The position numbers were made by a program, and so were the translations under genes. A DNA stretch of 64,000 nt from Flavobacterium sp. WV_118_3 (GTDB lineage Bacteria; Bacteroidota; Bacteroidia; Flavobacteriales; Flavobacteriaceae), in assembly GCF_039778605.1 (NCBI RefSeq), contig NZ_CP156060.1, positions 2,666,001 to 2,730,000 of the forward strand. Direction: 5' to 3'. The notes under the pieces were generated by a model. The model saw nothing but the letters and a program-made list of their open reading frames with translations, made no database searches and was not told the DNA's origin. This document shows, in pieces, positions 52,261 through 62,157 of this stretch (the first letter of the stretch is position 1; each line of letters opens with the position of its first letter).

Positions 52261-53787
52261 ATGAACACAACAAAAACCATTCAATCGGCTTTAATTTCGG
52301 TATTCGACAAAGACGGCCTGGAACCTATCGTTAGAAAATTACATGACCACAATGTGACGATTTATTCAACCGGTGGAACCGAAGATTTTATTAAAAATCT
52401 GGGTATTCCGGTAGTTCCTGTGGAAGATGTAACGTCGTATCCTTCCATTTTAGGCGGACGCGTTAAAACCTTACATCCGAAAATTTTCGGAGGAATCTTA
52501 AACCGTCAGGATCACGAAGGCGATGTACAACAAATGAAGGAATATGAAATTCCACAAATTGATTTGGTTATTGTTGATTTGTATCCGTTTGAAAAAACTG
52601 TTGCTTCCGGAGCTAATGAAGCCGATATTATCGAAAAAATCGACATCGGTGGTATTTCCCTGATCCGTGCGGCGGCTAAAAACTTTAAAGATACCGTTAT
52701 CGTGGCATCGGTTAACGAATATGCGTTATTCCTTGATATGATTACCAACGGAAACGGCGCGACTACTTTGGAAGAAAGACGTCTTTTGGCAACCAAAGCG
52801 TTCCATGTTTCATCACATTACGACGGTGCGATTTTCAATTATTTCAATACCGATGAAACGGTTTATAAGGCGAGTGTAGCCAACGGTCAGATTTTGCGTT
52901 ATGGGGAAAACCCGCACCAAAAGGGATATTTCTTTGGCGATTTCGACGCGATGTTTACCAAAGTACACGGAAAAGAGCTTTCATACAACAACCTATTGGA
53001 TGTTGATGCGGCGGTAAACCTAATGAACGAGTTTAAAAATGACGATCCGACATTTGCCATTTTAAAGCACAATAATGCTTGCGGATTGGCAACGCGTAAG
53101 ACAATGAAAGACGCTTATCTGGATGCTTTAGCGGGTGATCCGACTTCGGCTTTCGGTGGTGTTTTGATCGCCAATGGAAAAATTGACGAAGCCGCTGCGG
53201 AAGAAATCAATAAATTATTTTGCGAAGTGGTAATTGCTCCGGCATATGACGAAAAAGCGATCGCTATTTTAGAAGAAAAGAAAAACAGAATTATCCTGAT
53301 CCAGAATGAGGTGGAATTACCTACAAAACAGGTACGCACTTGTCTTAATGGAATGTTAATTCAGGATAAAGACAATATTACAGACAATAAAGAGCTTTTA
53401 AAAACCGTTACAGTAACAGCACCTACAGAACAGGAAATTGAAGATTTACTGTTTGCCTCAAAAATCTGTAAACACACCAAATCAAACACTATTGTTTTTG
53501 CCAAAAACAAACAGCTATACGCTTCCGGAACCGGACAAACGTCCCGAGTGGATGCTTTACGCCAGGCTGTAGAAAAAGCAAATTCATTCCTTTTTGATCT
53601 GAACGGAGCAGTAATGGCAAGCGATGCTTTCTTCCCTTTCCCGGATTGTGTTGAGTTGGCAAAAAATGCCGGAATTACCGCTGTTATTCAACCGGGTGGC
53701 TCTATAAAAGACGAACTGAGTATCAACTATTGTAACGAAAATAAAGTTGCGATGGTATTTACCGGAGTTCGTCATTTTAAACATTAA
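52261..53787 (+). CDS. purH: Bifunctional AICAR transformylase / IMP cyclohydrolase
   Basis: Last two steps of IMP synthesis, 508 aa. The N-terminal MGS-like cyclohydrolase domain has ALISVFDKDGLEPI, YSTGGTEDFI and GGRVKTLHPKIFGGIL. The C-terminal transformylase domain has RYGENPHQKGYF, KHNNACG, SDAFFPFPD and QPGGSIKDE. The length is usual for the family. It is followed by the mreB operon on the same strand with its own promoter. Confidence 0.96.
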   Translation: MNTTKTIQSALISVFDKDGLEPIVRKLHDHNVTIYSTGGTEDFIKNLGIPVVPVEDVTSYPSILGGRVKTLHPKIFGGILNRQDHEGDVQQMKEYEIPQIDLVIVDLYPFEKTVASGANEADIIEKIDIGGISLIRAAAKNFKDTVIVASVNEYALFLDMITNGNGATTLEERRLLATKAFHVSSHYDGAIFNYFNTDETVYKASVANGQILRYGENPHQKGYFFGDFDAMFTKVHGKELSYNNLLDVDAAVNLMNEFKNDDPTFAILKHNNACGLATRKTMKDAYLDALAGDPTSAFGGVLIANGKIDEAAAEEINKLFCEVVIAPAYDEKAIAILEEKKNRIILIQNEVELPTKQVRTCLNGMLIQDKDNITDNKELLKTVTVTAPTEQEIEDLLFASKICKHTKSNTIVFAKNKQLYASGTGQTSRVDALRQAVEKANSFLFDLNGAVMASDAFFPFPDCVELAKNAGITAVIQPGGSIKDELSINYCNENKVAMVFTGVRHFKH

Positions 53788-53793
53788 TTTTAT

Positions 53794-53801
53794 TATTTTT
53801 G
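53794..53801 (+). promoter_or_regulatory. -7 element of the mreB operon
   Basis: TATTTTTG is an exact -7 match, 39 nt before the mreB ATG and just after the purH stop. Confidence 0.5.
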
Positions 53802-53840
53802 TAGGCTAATTATTTATAAATGTATTAAACCCTTTTTTGT

Positions 53841-54869
53841 ATGGGATTTTTTGATTTCATGACTGAGGATATTGCGATTGACCTAGGTACCGCAAATACC
53901 CTTATTATCCACAATGACAAAGTTGTCGTTGATAGTCCATCTATCGTTGCTCGTGATCGTGTTTCTGGGAAAATTATTGCTGTTGGTAAAGAGGCGAACC
54001 AGATGCAGGGTAAGACTCATGAAAACATCAAAACCATACGTCCTCTAAAGGATGGTGTAATTGCTGATTTTGACGCATCGGAAAAAATGATCAGTTTGTT
54101 CATTAAAAGCATTCCGGCGCTAAAGAAAAAAATGTTTACACCGGCTTTGCGAATGGTGGTTTGTATCCCTTCCGGTATTACGGAGGTGGAAATGCGGGCG
54201 GTAAAAGAATCCTGTGAGCGGGTTAATGGAAAAGAAGTATACCTGATCCACGAACCGATGGCTGCGGCTATCGGTATCGGTGTGGATATTATGCAACCGA
54301 AAGGTAATATGATTGTCGATATCGGAGGGGGTACTACCGAAATCGCGGTAATTGCATTAGGCGGAATTGTTTGTGACAAATCGGTTAAAATTGCCGGTGA
54401 CGTGTTTACTAACGATATCGTGTATTATATGCGAACACAACACAACCTTTTTGTTGGAGAAAGTACCGCTGAAAAAATTAAAATTGCTATTGGTGCCGCT
54501 ACGGAAGACCTGGATACGCCACCAGATGAAATGTCGGTTCAGGGACGTGACTTGTTAACCGGGAAACCAAAACAGGTGGACGTTTCGTACCGCGAGATCG
54601 CAAAAGCCTTAGACAAATCCATACAACGTATTGAAGATGCGGTTATGGAAACCTTATCACAAACACCACCCGAACTGGCCGCCGATATTTACAATACCGG
54701 TATTTATCTGGCCGGAGGAGGTTCGATGTTACGAGGACTTGACAAGCGTATCTCTCAAAAAACGGATTTACCGGTTTATATCGCCGAAGATCCATTAAGA
54801 GCCGTTGTAAGAGGAACGGGAATGGCATTAAAAAATATTCAGAAATTCAAAGGGATTCTTATCAAATAA
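53841..54869 (+). CDS. mreB: Rod-shape actin homologue MreB
   Basis: Bacterial actin that guides the elongation machinery under the membrane, 342 aa. Actin-fold signatures are IAIDLGTANTLI (phosphate 1), MIVDIGGGTTEIAVIALGG (phosphate 2) and IYLAGGGSMLRGLD (adenosine). The N-terminal MGFFDFMTEDI is a likely amphipathic membrane-binding helix. It is the first gene of mreB-mreC-mreD-mrdA-rodA. Confidence 0.96.
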   Translation: MGFFDFMTEDIAIDLGTANTLIIHNDKVVVDSPSIVARDRVSGKIIAVGKEANQMQGKTHENIKTIRPLKDGVIADFDASEKMISLFIKSIPALKKKMFTPALRMVVCIPSGITEVEMRAVKESCERVNGKEVYLIHEPMAAAIGIGVDIMQPKGNMIVDIGGGTTEIAVIALGGIVCDKSVKIAGDVFTNDIVYYMRTQHNLFVGESTAEKIKIAIGAATEDLDTPPDEMSVQGRDLLTGKPKQVDVSYREIAKALDKSIQRIEDAVMETLSQTPPELAADIYNTGIYLAGGGSMLRGLDKRISQKTDLPVYIAEDPLRAVVRGTGMALKNIQKFKGILIK

Positions 54870-54880
54870 AGAACTAATTC

Positions 54881-55708
54881 ATGCAGCAAATCTTTAACTT
54901 TATATTAAAAAACAGTAACCGGTTACTGTTTTTGCTGCTTTTGGGCATTTCTTTATCATTGACCATACAATCCCATTCCTATCATAGAAGCCGCTATATC
55001 AGTTCGGCGAATGTGTTTACCGGATTTGTATACGAAAAGATCAATAACGTTAAAGAATATCTGAACCTTCGCGAACAAAACAACCAGCTGGCCAATGAAA
55101 ACGCTCAGTTGAAAAAACTGCTTTTTAACAATACCGATTCCTTAACAGCCGGAAGTGCCTTACCGAAACCGTCCGGAATCGAAAATATAAAAGTGTATAA
55201 TGCCAAGGTAATCAACAATACTTTTAACAGTAAAGAAAATTACCTGACCTTATTGGGCGGACAACAGGACGGTATTAAACCCGATATGGGTGTCGTAAAC
55301 AGTTTGGGCGTAGTCGGTATTATCGAAAAAACATCCAGTAGTTATTCGACCGTACAAAGTATTCTGAATGTGAAATCGCAGATCAATGCCAAGATTAAAA
55401 AATCAAACCACTTCGGTTCCCTGATATGGAACGGGAAAAATGTAGGTTTTGCTCAGTTGATCGACGTTCCTCGTCTGGCTTCTGTACGTAAAGGCGATAC
55501 TATTGTTACCGGTGGTCGTTCGGAAATTTTTCCTGAAAATATTCCTATCGGTACTATTGATAAAGTGTATATCGACAAGGCAACCAATTACTATACGCTG
55601 AACGTTCGTTTATTTAACGATATGACCAATTTAGGCCATGTCTATGTAATTGAAAACCTAAAAAAACAGGAAATCCAGAAATTAGAAGAAGAGACAAAAA
55701 ATGAATAG
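54881..55708 (+). CDS. mreC: Rod-shape-determining protein MreC
   Basis: Bitopic scaffold of the elongasome, 275 aa. It has an N-terminal transmembrane helix (NRLLFLLLLGISLSL), a coiled coil (about 60-90, LREQNNQLANENAQLKKL) and the beta-rich MreC core (VGIIEKTSSSYSTVQSILN, VRKGDTIVTGGRSEIFPENIPIGTI). It overlaps mreD by 8 nt, which implies coupling. Confidence 0.94.
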   Translation: MQQIFNFILKNSNRLLFLLLLGISLSLTIQSHSYHRSRYISSANVFTGFVYEKINNVKEYLNLREQNNQLANENAQLKKLLFNNTDSLTAGSALPKPSGIENIKVYNAKVINNTFNSKENYLTLLGGQQDGIKPDMGVVNSLGVVGIIEKTSSSYSTVQSILNVKSQINAKIKKSNHFGSLIWNGKNVGFAQLIDVPRLASVRKGDTIVTGGRSEIFPENIPIGTIDKVYIDKATNYYTLNVRLFNDMTNLGHVYVIENLKKQEIQKLEEETKNE

Positions 55709-56207
55709 TACGTTTATCACAAATAGCTTACGCTTTGTCGTGCTGCTCGCTATACAGGTTGTTATCTTTAACAACATCGACTTTCTGGGTTTTATCAATC
55801 CGTATCCGTATATTCTTTTTATCATTTTATATCCGGTAAACGGTAGTAAAGCCGGTTTGCTGGTTGCCAGCTTCTTTCTGGGACTTGTGATGGATATGTT
55901 TTCCAATTCCGGAGGAGTGCATGCTGCGGCCTGTGTAACCCTGGCCTATTTCAGACCAACCTTTTTTAAATTCTCATTCGGGGTGAGTTACGAATATCAA
56001 ACCGTTAAAATTACCGATAAGTTAACGCCCGAACGTTTTTCGTTTATCCTTATTGCTGTAGTTACCCATCATTTAGTATTATATTTATTAGAAATATTCC
56101 GTTTTAATTTTATTTGGGATATTTTATTGCGAACTTTACTAAGCACTATATTTACCTTACTGCTTTGCATCATAATTATTTATTTAATTAAGCCTAGCAA
56201 ACGATGA
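55701..56207 (+). CDS. mreD: Rod-shape-determining protein MreD
   Basis: Small polytopic membrane protein of 168 aa with about five hydrophobic segments. MreD sequences are poorly conserved, so the call rests on size, topology (NPYPYILFIILYPVNGSKAGLLVASFFLGLVMDMF) and its place between mreC and the PBP2 gene. It overlaps both neighbours by a few bases (8 nt with mreC, 4 nt with mrdA). Confidence 0.9.
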   Translation: MNSTFITNSLRFVVLLAIQVVIFNNIDFLGFINPYPYILFIILYPVNGSKAGLLVASFFLGLVMDMFSNSGGVHAAACVTLAYFRPTFFKFSFGVSYEYQTVKITDKLTPERFSFILIAVVTHHLVLYLLEIFRFNFIWDILLRTLLSTIFTLLLCIIIIYLIKPSKR

Positions 56208-58066
56208 GAAAACTTTTATTACCCGGTTTGATTGTTATTGCAGCACTGCTGATAATGGCAAGGCTTTTTTATTTGCAGATTTTAGACGATTCCTATATCC
56301 AAAAATCGGATAATAACGCGATCAAAATCAAATACGAATATCCGGAACGCGGTTACATCTACGACCGTAATGGTCAGCTATTGGTAGCCAACCAGCCGTC
56401 ATATGATATTATGGTAACACCAAAGGATGTTAAAAATATCGATACCCTGGAATTTTGTAATCTACTTAATATTACCAAAGAAGATTTTATCAAAAAAATT
56501 GAAAAAGCACGTGTTTACAGTCCGATGCTCCCATCGGTGTTTATCGCACAGTTAAACAAAATGGAATACGCTGCTTTTCAGGAAAAGATCCGGAAATTTT
56601 CCGGTTTCGAGATTCTGAAACGTTCTTTACGGGACTATCAGGTGGCCGTCGGTGCCAATATCTTTGGTTATATCACACAGGTAAACGATAACATCATCAA
56701 AAAGAAACCGTATTACAAAAGCGGGGATTTGATCGGTATGCAAGGTGTAGAACAGATGTATGAAGAGGTTTTACGCGGTACCAAAGGAGTAAAATATATC
56801 CAACGGGATCGCTTTAACCGTGAAATAGGCCCCTATAAAGACGGTATTTATGATACAATTGCCGTTCAAGGAGAAGACATCACCTTAACTATCGATTCCG
56901 AACTTCAAAAGTATGGCGAAGCTTTAATGGTAAATAAACGCGGTGGTATTGTTGCGATCGAACCCAAAACCGGTGAAATCCTGGCTTTGGTGACCGCTCC
57001 ATCTTATGATCCGGCCATTTTGGTAGGTCGCGAGCGTTCTAAGAATTATACCATGTTGTATAACGATTCGATTGCAAAGCCGTTATACGACCGCGGACTT
57101 TTGGCAGAATATCCGCCGGGATCACCTTTTAAAATATTAACCGGTCTGGCCGGACTTCAGGAAGAAGTAATCGACGAAAATACAACCTTTGTTTGTCATC
57201 ACGGGTTTTCCTACGGTAGAGGTGCTTTTATGAAATGCCACTGTCCCGGCGGAAATATCAAATTGCATAACGGCATTTACAAATCCTGTAATGCCTATTT
57301 TGCCAATGTGTTTAAACGAACCATCGAAAAATATAACAAACCTCGTTTTGGTGTGGATGCCTGGAGTGCCCATATGAAGAGCTTCGGATTAGGAAATTTT
57401 ATGGGTTACGATCTTCCACCGGGAAGAAAAGGACATATCCCGACTTCTCGCTACTATGATCGTTGGTATCCGAATGGGGGTTGGAAAAGTACAACCATTA
57501 TTTCCAATTCCATCGGACAGGGTGAGGTAACCATGACACCAATTCAGTTGGCGAATATGATGGCCACAATTGCCAATGAAGGTTATTACTATACCCCTCA
57601 CGTAATCCGAAAAATTGAAAAACATAAGATCGATAAAAAGTTTACAACCAAACACATTACATCTATCGACAAACAATATTTCCGACCAGTGATCGATGGT
57701 TTATTCGACGTGTACAATATGGGAACCGCAGCCAGCCTTCGTGTAGAAGGAATTGAGATTTGCGGTAAAACCGGTACGGCCGAAAACTTTACCAAAATCA
57801 ACGGAAAAAGAGTACAGCTAACCGACCACTCGGTTTTCGTAGCCTTTGCACCGCGACATGATCCTAAAATCGCGATCGCCGTATTGGTAGAAAACGGTTA
57901 TTGGGGTGCGCGTTGGGCCGGGCCTATTTCCAGTTTGATGATTGAAAAATATCTGAAAAAGACCATTACCCGTACCGATTTGGAAAAAAGAATGCTGGAA
58001 GGTAGTTTACAACATGAATACGACAAGGTGACTAGTGGTGTGCCTTTTACAATTAATAACCGATAA
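56204..58066 (+). CDS. mrdA: Elongation penicillin-binding protein 2 (PBP2)
   Basis: Class B transpeptidase for lateral wall growth, partner of RodA, 620 aa. It has an N-terminal membrane anchor (LLLPGLIVIAALLIMARLFYL), the dimerisation/pedestal region with RGYIYDRNGQLLVANQPSYDI, and the catalytic motifs SPFK near residue 307, SCN near 360 and KTG in CGKTGTAEN near 521. It starts 4 nt before the mreD stop, and its stop overlaps the rodA start by one base. Confidence 0.95.
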   Translation: MRKLLLPGLIVIAALLIMARLFYLQILDDSYIQKSDNNAIKIKYEYPERGYIYDRNGQLLVANQPSYDIMVTPKDVKNIDTLEFCNLLNITKEDFIKKIEKARVYSPMLPSVFIAQLNKMEYAAFQEKIRKFSGFEILKRSLRDYQVAVGANIFGYITQVNDNIIKKKPYYKSGDLIGMQGVEQMYEEVLRGTKGVKYIQRDRFNREIGPYKDGIYDTIAVQGEDITLTIDSELQKYGEALMVNKRGGIVAIEPKTGEILALVTAPSYDPAILVGRERSKNYTMLYNDSIAKPLYDRGLLAEYPPGSPFKILTGLAGLQEEVIDENTTFVCHHGFSYGRGAFMKCHCPGGNIKLHNGIYKSCNAYFANVFKRTIEKYNKPRFGVDAWSAHMKSFGLGNFMGYDLPPGRKGHIPTSRYYDRWYPNGGWKSTTIISNSIGQGEVTMTPIQLANMMATIANEGYYYTPHVIRKIEKHKIDKKFTTKHITSIDKQYFRPVIDGLFDVYNMGTAASLRVEGIEICGKTGTAENFTKINGKRVQLTDHSVFVAFAPRHDPKIAIAVLVENGYWGARWAGPISSLMIEKYLKKTITRTDLEKRMLEGSLQHEYDKVTSGVPFTINNR

Positions 58067-59322
58067 TGAAAAATCAGAGCGTAGCGAATAATATCGATTG
58101 GATTACCATACTTATATATATTGTATTGGTGATCATGGGGTGGATGAATATCTACTCGGCTTCGTTACCTCTTGAGGAAACCTCCATTTTTGATTTAAGT
58201 CAGACCTACGGTAAGCAGATGCTTTTTATCATGCTTACCATCCCGTTGATTTTCACCATACTTTCTGTGGATGCCAAGATATTCGAAAAGTACGCTATTG
58301 TCTTTTATGCACTAGGTATTGTCCTGCTCCTCGGACTATTTGCCTTTGGTAAGACCATTAAAGGACAAACCAACTGGTACCAGTTTGGCGGTTTCGGTTT
58401 CCAACCGTCTGAGTTCGTAAAAACCGCCACGGCTTTACTTTTAGCGAAGCTACTGAGTGACACACAAATCAATATCAAATTATTTAAGCATCAGATAATC
58501 GCACTGGCCGTATTTGGCTTTCCGGTTGTTTTAATCCTTCTACAACCCGATGCCGGTAGCGCCATGATCTTTATTTCACTGGTATTCGTTTTATATCGCG
58601 AAGGATTACCAAGCTGGTATCTCTGGACCGGTTTTATCGCAATTGTACTCTTTATTCTCGCCTTGATTATCAAACCGGTATTTATCGTTATACTGGCATT
58701 TATTATAATGATCATCCATTATATCTTTAACCGTCGTATCAATCGGAATCCGCTTGTTTACGGGATTATTTTTGTATTGATAACCGGATTTGTATTCTCG
58801 GTGGATTATGTTTACGAAAACGTATTGGAAGCACACCAGAAAGATCGTATTAATGTACTTCTTGGAAAAGACGTCAACATGCAGCGGGAAGGATACAACC
58901 TGAATCAGTCGATGATTGCTATTGGTTCCGGAAGCTGGCTTGGTAAAGGCTATCTCGAAGGAACGCAAACCAAAGGTGGTTTCGTACCGGAACAACATAC
59001 CGATTATATTTTTACAACTGTTGGTGAAGAATGGGGATTTGCCGGTGCCTCAGTTGTAATCGTATTATTTGTAACCCTTTTTATGCGGATTATCTATCTT
59101 GCCGAACATCAGAAAACAAAATTCAGTCGGGTGTACGGCTATTGTGTCGCAACATTCCTGTTTACCCACTTTTTTGTAAATATTTCGATGCTGATCAAGA
59201 TGTTTCCAACCATTGGAGTACCACTACCCTTTTTCTCCTATGGCGGATCGAGTTTATGGGCATTCACCATTTTGTTGTTTGTATTCCTGAAAATGGATGC
59301 CAACAAAGTAAACGAATGGTAA
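58066..59322 (+). CDS. rodA: SEDS peptidoglycan polymerase RodA
   Basis: Multispan SEDS-family glycosyltransferase that polymerises lipid II during elongation, 418 aa with about ten hydrophobic segments. Family signatures are WYQFGGFGFQPSEFVK, LLQPDAGSAMIF, LNQSMIAIGSGSWLGKG, VPEQHTDYIFTTVGEEWGF and GVPLPFFSYGGSS. It is last in the mre operon and ends one base before the stop of the convergent nuclease gene, with no visible terminator between. Confidence 0.95.
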   Translation: MKNQSVANNIDWITILIYIVLVIMGWMNIYSASLPLEETSIFDLSQTYGKQMLFIMLTIPLIFTILSVDAKIFEKYAIVFYALGIVLLLGLFAFGKTIKGQTNWYQFGGFGFQPSEFVKTATALLLAKLLSDTQINIKLFKHQIIALAVFGFPVVLILLQPDAGSAMIFISLVFVLYREGLPSWYLWTGFIAIVLFILALIIKPVFIVILAFIIMIIHYIFNRRINRNPLVYGIIFVLITGFVFSVDYVYENVLEAHQKDRINVLLGKDVNMQREGYNLNQSMIAIGSGSWLGKGYLEGTQTKGGFVPEQHTDYIFTTVGEEWGFAGASVVIVLFVTLFMRIIYLAEHQKTKFSRVYGYCVATFLFTHFFVNISMLIKMFPTIGVPLPFFSYGGSSLWAFTILLFVFLKMDANKVNEW

Positions 59323-59323
59323 T

Positions 59324-60148
59324 CTAATTAAAACTCCAGGCTTTATAATCGCTGTTCTTTTCGAATTTATTTTCGATAGCGTCCGGTAATTGTGGAAAGA
59401 AATCGATACCGGTCAGTTTTTCAATCGTATCCACATCGACTACAAATTCGTATAACGGACGATCACTTACCGCATGTGGCACCAAAAAACCGATCATTTT
59501 ATCGCCTTTTCTGGTCATCAGTACTTTATAGAAATAATTCGGAACGGCGACATTTTCTTTGCCGATGGTTTTTAAGTTTTCAGATAAAACGCCTCCGGTT
59601 ACCACATATAATCCGTCATACTTTGTAGCCCAATACCGTACTTTTTGTTCCAGTCGGTTCCAGACACCATCATTAAAGTGATGCAATTGCGGCGAAATAT
59701 TAGACGTCAGAAAGGTTTCTTCAAACATTTTATAATTCTTTTTCCGATCACCAGCCGGGCACAAATGTCCTTTATCATAACCGGATTGTTTATAATTTCG
59801 CCAACTTGCTGATCCCGATTTTACGTCTTTATCCTCTGTAAACAACGGACGCTTAAAGTCCCTGTTGGACAAATCATCTTTTGTTAGTGTATAGGCTACC
59901 CATTCTGCCTGTTCATAGGGTTCGACATAGGAAAAGGAATACGCTTCATGGTTGATCACCACTCCAGTGGTCGAAGTGGGAAAATAGTCAAAACTTGCCA
60001 TCGTAAAAGTAGCGGATGTGCTATCGGCTTCGGTCACAATTTCCTTTTCAGCCACTCCGGAAAAGGAAGCTTCAGTTGCTTTTTTATCACATGAAAACAA
60101 GAAAAAAAACATTAAAAGGAGTTTTATCAGAAATAGAGGTCGTTTCAT
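59324..60148 (-). CDS. DNA/RNA non-specific endonuclease, lipoprotein
   Basis: NucA/NUC1-type beta-beta-alpha-metal nuclease of 274 aa. The ATG at 60148 opens a lipoprotein signal (MKRPLFLIKLLLMFFFLFSC, lipobox Cys near residue 20). The active-site block is YDKGHLCPAGDRKKN (DRGH-type, with Lys for Arg), followed by FLTSNISPQLHHFNDGVWNRLE with the metal Asn. The frame runs on to 60514, but that part is antisense to the coiled-coil gene and is not used. A surface or periplasmic nuclease for nucleic-acid scavenging is likely. Confidence 0.9.
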   Translation of the reverse strand: MKRPLFLIKLLLMFFFLFSCDKKATEASFSGVAEKEIVTEADSTSATFTMASFDYFPTSTTGVVINHEAYSFSYVEPYEQAEWVAYTLTKDDLSNRDFKRPLFTEDKDVKSGSASWRNYKQSGYDKGHLCPAGDRKKNYKMFEETFLTSNISPQLHHFNDGVWNRLEQKVRYWATKYDGLYVVTGGVLSENLKTIGKENVAVPNYFYKVLMTRKGDKMIGFLVPHAVSDRPLYEFVVDVDTIEKLTGIDFFPQLPDAIENKFEKNSDYKAWSFN

Positions 60149-60239
60149 CGCTATTACTACAGACATGGCTTGATTTTTGTTACATTTGTAAAGATAATAA
60201 ATAGTTATAACCCTTTTAAAATTAATAAAAGTAGTATCT

Positions 60240-60758
60240 ATGAAAGTAAAATTGATGGTTGCACTAGCTGTTATTTCAACACAGTTTAGTTTTGGACAGG
60301 AAATTTCGAAAGAAACCGTTAGCAACAATGCCGAAGCACATCTTTCACAAAGTCTTGACGATTTAAAAAAAATCAAAGAAGAAAAAGAGCGACTGGAAAA
60401 AGCAAAGCTTAAAGAACACGAATTAGCACTTAAAGAAGCCGAAAAACAGCGTAAAACGGCCGAAAAAGAACAAAAACGACTGGCCAAAGAATTGCAAAAA
60501 GCCGAAAAAGTCAAAAAAGATATCGAAAAGGCTCAGAAAAACGTTCATAAAGCAACCGAAAGGTTAGCCGACAGTCAGAAGGATTTGGACAAGCAGACTG
60601 CAAAGTATAAAACCTTAAAAGACAAAGACAAGCTTACTCCCGAAGACGACATCAAATGGAAGAAAAAGCTGTTAAAACTGACCAACAAAAATAAAGAGCG
60701 TAAAATTGAATTACAGGAAGCGCAATTAAACCTGAAAAATCTCAATCCAAACGCGTAA
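60240..60758 (+). CDS. Exported coiled-coil protein of unknown function
   Basis: Protein of 172 aa with a signal peptide (MKVKLMVALAVISTQFSFGQ). Then about 130 residues of almost unbroken charged helix rich in K, E, A, L and Q (about residues 40-165) follow, predicted as a long coiled coil. No domain was recognised. The IS256-family element inserted 9 nt after its stop codon and separated it from a terminator hairpin now at 62119-62154. Confidence 0.8.
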   Translation: MKVKLMVALAVISTQFSFGQEISKETVSNNAEAHLSQSLDDLKKIKEEKERLEKAKLKEHELALKEAEKQRKTAEKEQKRLAKELQKAEKVKKDIEKAQKNVHKATERLADSQKDLDKQTAKYKTLKDKDKLTPEDDIKWKKKLLKLTNKNKERKIELQEAQLNLKNLNPNA

Positions 60759-60767
60759 TCCATAAAA

Positions 60768-62108
60768 GACACTATCCCAAAAAGTGTGTAAGTTAAAAAA
60801 TAACAGGGTTTGACTTTTTACTTAAAGTTGAACCCTTTTTTCAAATATGGTTAAGAACTGATTGAGGATTAATCCCCAATTATGGATTGGTATAGTCCAT
60901 TTTTTGGTTGCTTCTCTTAAAGCCAAATATACGGATTTTAAAACGGCTTCATCCGTAGGGAATGACAATTTGTTTTTGGTATATTTTCTAATTTTTCCAT
61001 TAAGATTTTCAATTAGATTTGTGGTGTAAATGATTTTTCTGATTTCAATTGGGAAGTCAAAAAAGACGGTAAGTTCCTCCCAGTTTTCTTCCCAGGATTT
61101 AACAGCATAAGGATATTTATGATTCCATTTGCTGGCAAAATCTTCCAAAGCTCCTTTTGCAGCTTGTTTGGTTGGCGCATCATAAATCTGTTTCATATCT
61201 TTAGAAAACTCCTTTTTATCTTTCCAGACTATATAACGGGCTGAGTTCCGGATTTGATGTACAACACAGATTTGTGTTTGCGATTCCGGGAATACGTTTT
61301 TAATGGTTTGTGTAAAGCCATTGAGGTTGTCAGTTGCAGTAATGAGAATATCTTCCACACCTCGGGCTTTTAAAGTCGTTAATACTCCCAACCAAAAACT
61401 GGCACTTTCATTCTTGCCTAACCACATACCAAGAACTTCCTTTTTACCGTCTCTGTTTAGGCCTACAGCTAGATAAATGGTCTTGTTGATGACCTTAGAG
61501 CTTTCACGAACTTTAAATACGATACCATCCATCCAAACTATTAAAGAAACAGGCTCTAATAGACGGTTTTACCAAGCAACAATGCATTGGATACCGATTC
61601 TGTAATCCTTGATATAGTAGAGGTAGATACCTCAAAATTGTACACTTCCCTTATCTGTTCTTCAATATCGCTAACACTCATTCCTTTGGCATAAAGCGAT
61701 ATGATGACATTTTCCAATCCGTCAGCCATACTTTGCCTTTTAGGGATTATCATGGGATTGAAAGAAGCTTCTCTGTCTCTGGGAACCTGAAGTTCTGATT
61801 CACCAAAAGAGGTTTTTATTTTCTTTTTGGAAAAACCATTACGAGAGTTCGAACAGGGGGATTTCTCATGTTTATCATACCCTAAATGAGAATCCAATTC
61901 GCCATTAAGAATAGCTTCCAATCCACGCTTTTGTAGTTGGGCAAGAAAGCCATTTAGGTCTTCTCCAGTTTTAAACTGTTTTAAAAACTCTTCCGATAAT
62001 AAATCTTCTTTTTTCATAAGACTGTGTAACATTTAAAATTAAACATAAAAATAATGGGGTTTTAAAACCCCATTATTTTTATACTTACACAGTTAGTGAG
62101 ATACTACC
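60768..62108 (-). mobile_element. IS256-family (Mutator-type) insertion sequence, transposase dead
   Basis: Element of 1341 bp. Imperfect terminal inverted repeats are GACACTATCCC (60768) and GGTAGTATCTC (62108, complement), sharing an inner GTGTAAGT. An exact 8-bp target duplication CCATAAAA flanks it (60760-60767 and 62109-62116). The transposase is broken. The transposase-proximal end also carries a hairpin, ATGGGGTTTTAAAACCCCAT with a T-rich flank, around 62053-62072. Confidence 0.9.
60822..62032 (-). pseudogene. IS256-family transposase, frameshift plus nonsense
   Basis: The N-terminal part (62032-61556) runs LSEEFLKQFKTGEDL to STISRITESVSNALLLG. The C-terminal part (61532-60822) has the DDE core [22 protein letters not shown] and [17 protein letters not shown]. 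Near 61572-61575 a base is missing from the expected CTTTGGCAA, shifting the frame. In the downstream frame the expected CAA (Gln) is TAA (61569-61571). Two lesions make it non-functional. Intact relatives read LWQNRLLEPV at this point. Confidence 0.9.
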
Positions 62109-62118
62109 CCATAAAACC

Positions 62119-62154
62119 AAAAAGGGCTGTTTCAAATTGAAAACAGCCCTTTTT
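62119..62154. terminator. Terminator displaced by the IS256-family element
   Basis: AAAAAGGGCTGTTT pairs with AAACAGCCCTTTTT. It now ends the 62158-63146 unit on the minus strand. Before insertion it would have stood about 20 bp after the coiled-coil gene as a shared terminator. Confidence 0.8.
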
Positions 62155-62157
62155 GAT

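Noticed and set aside
60149..60514. N-terminal extension of the nuclease gene
   Set aside because: The extra residues are Ser/Cys/Phe-rich and antisense to the coiled-coil gene. The lipoprotein signal at 60148 gives a natural start.
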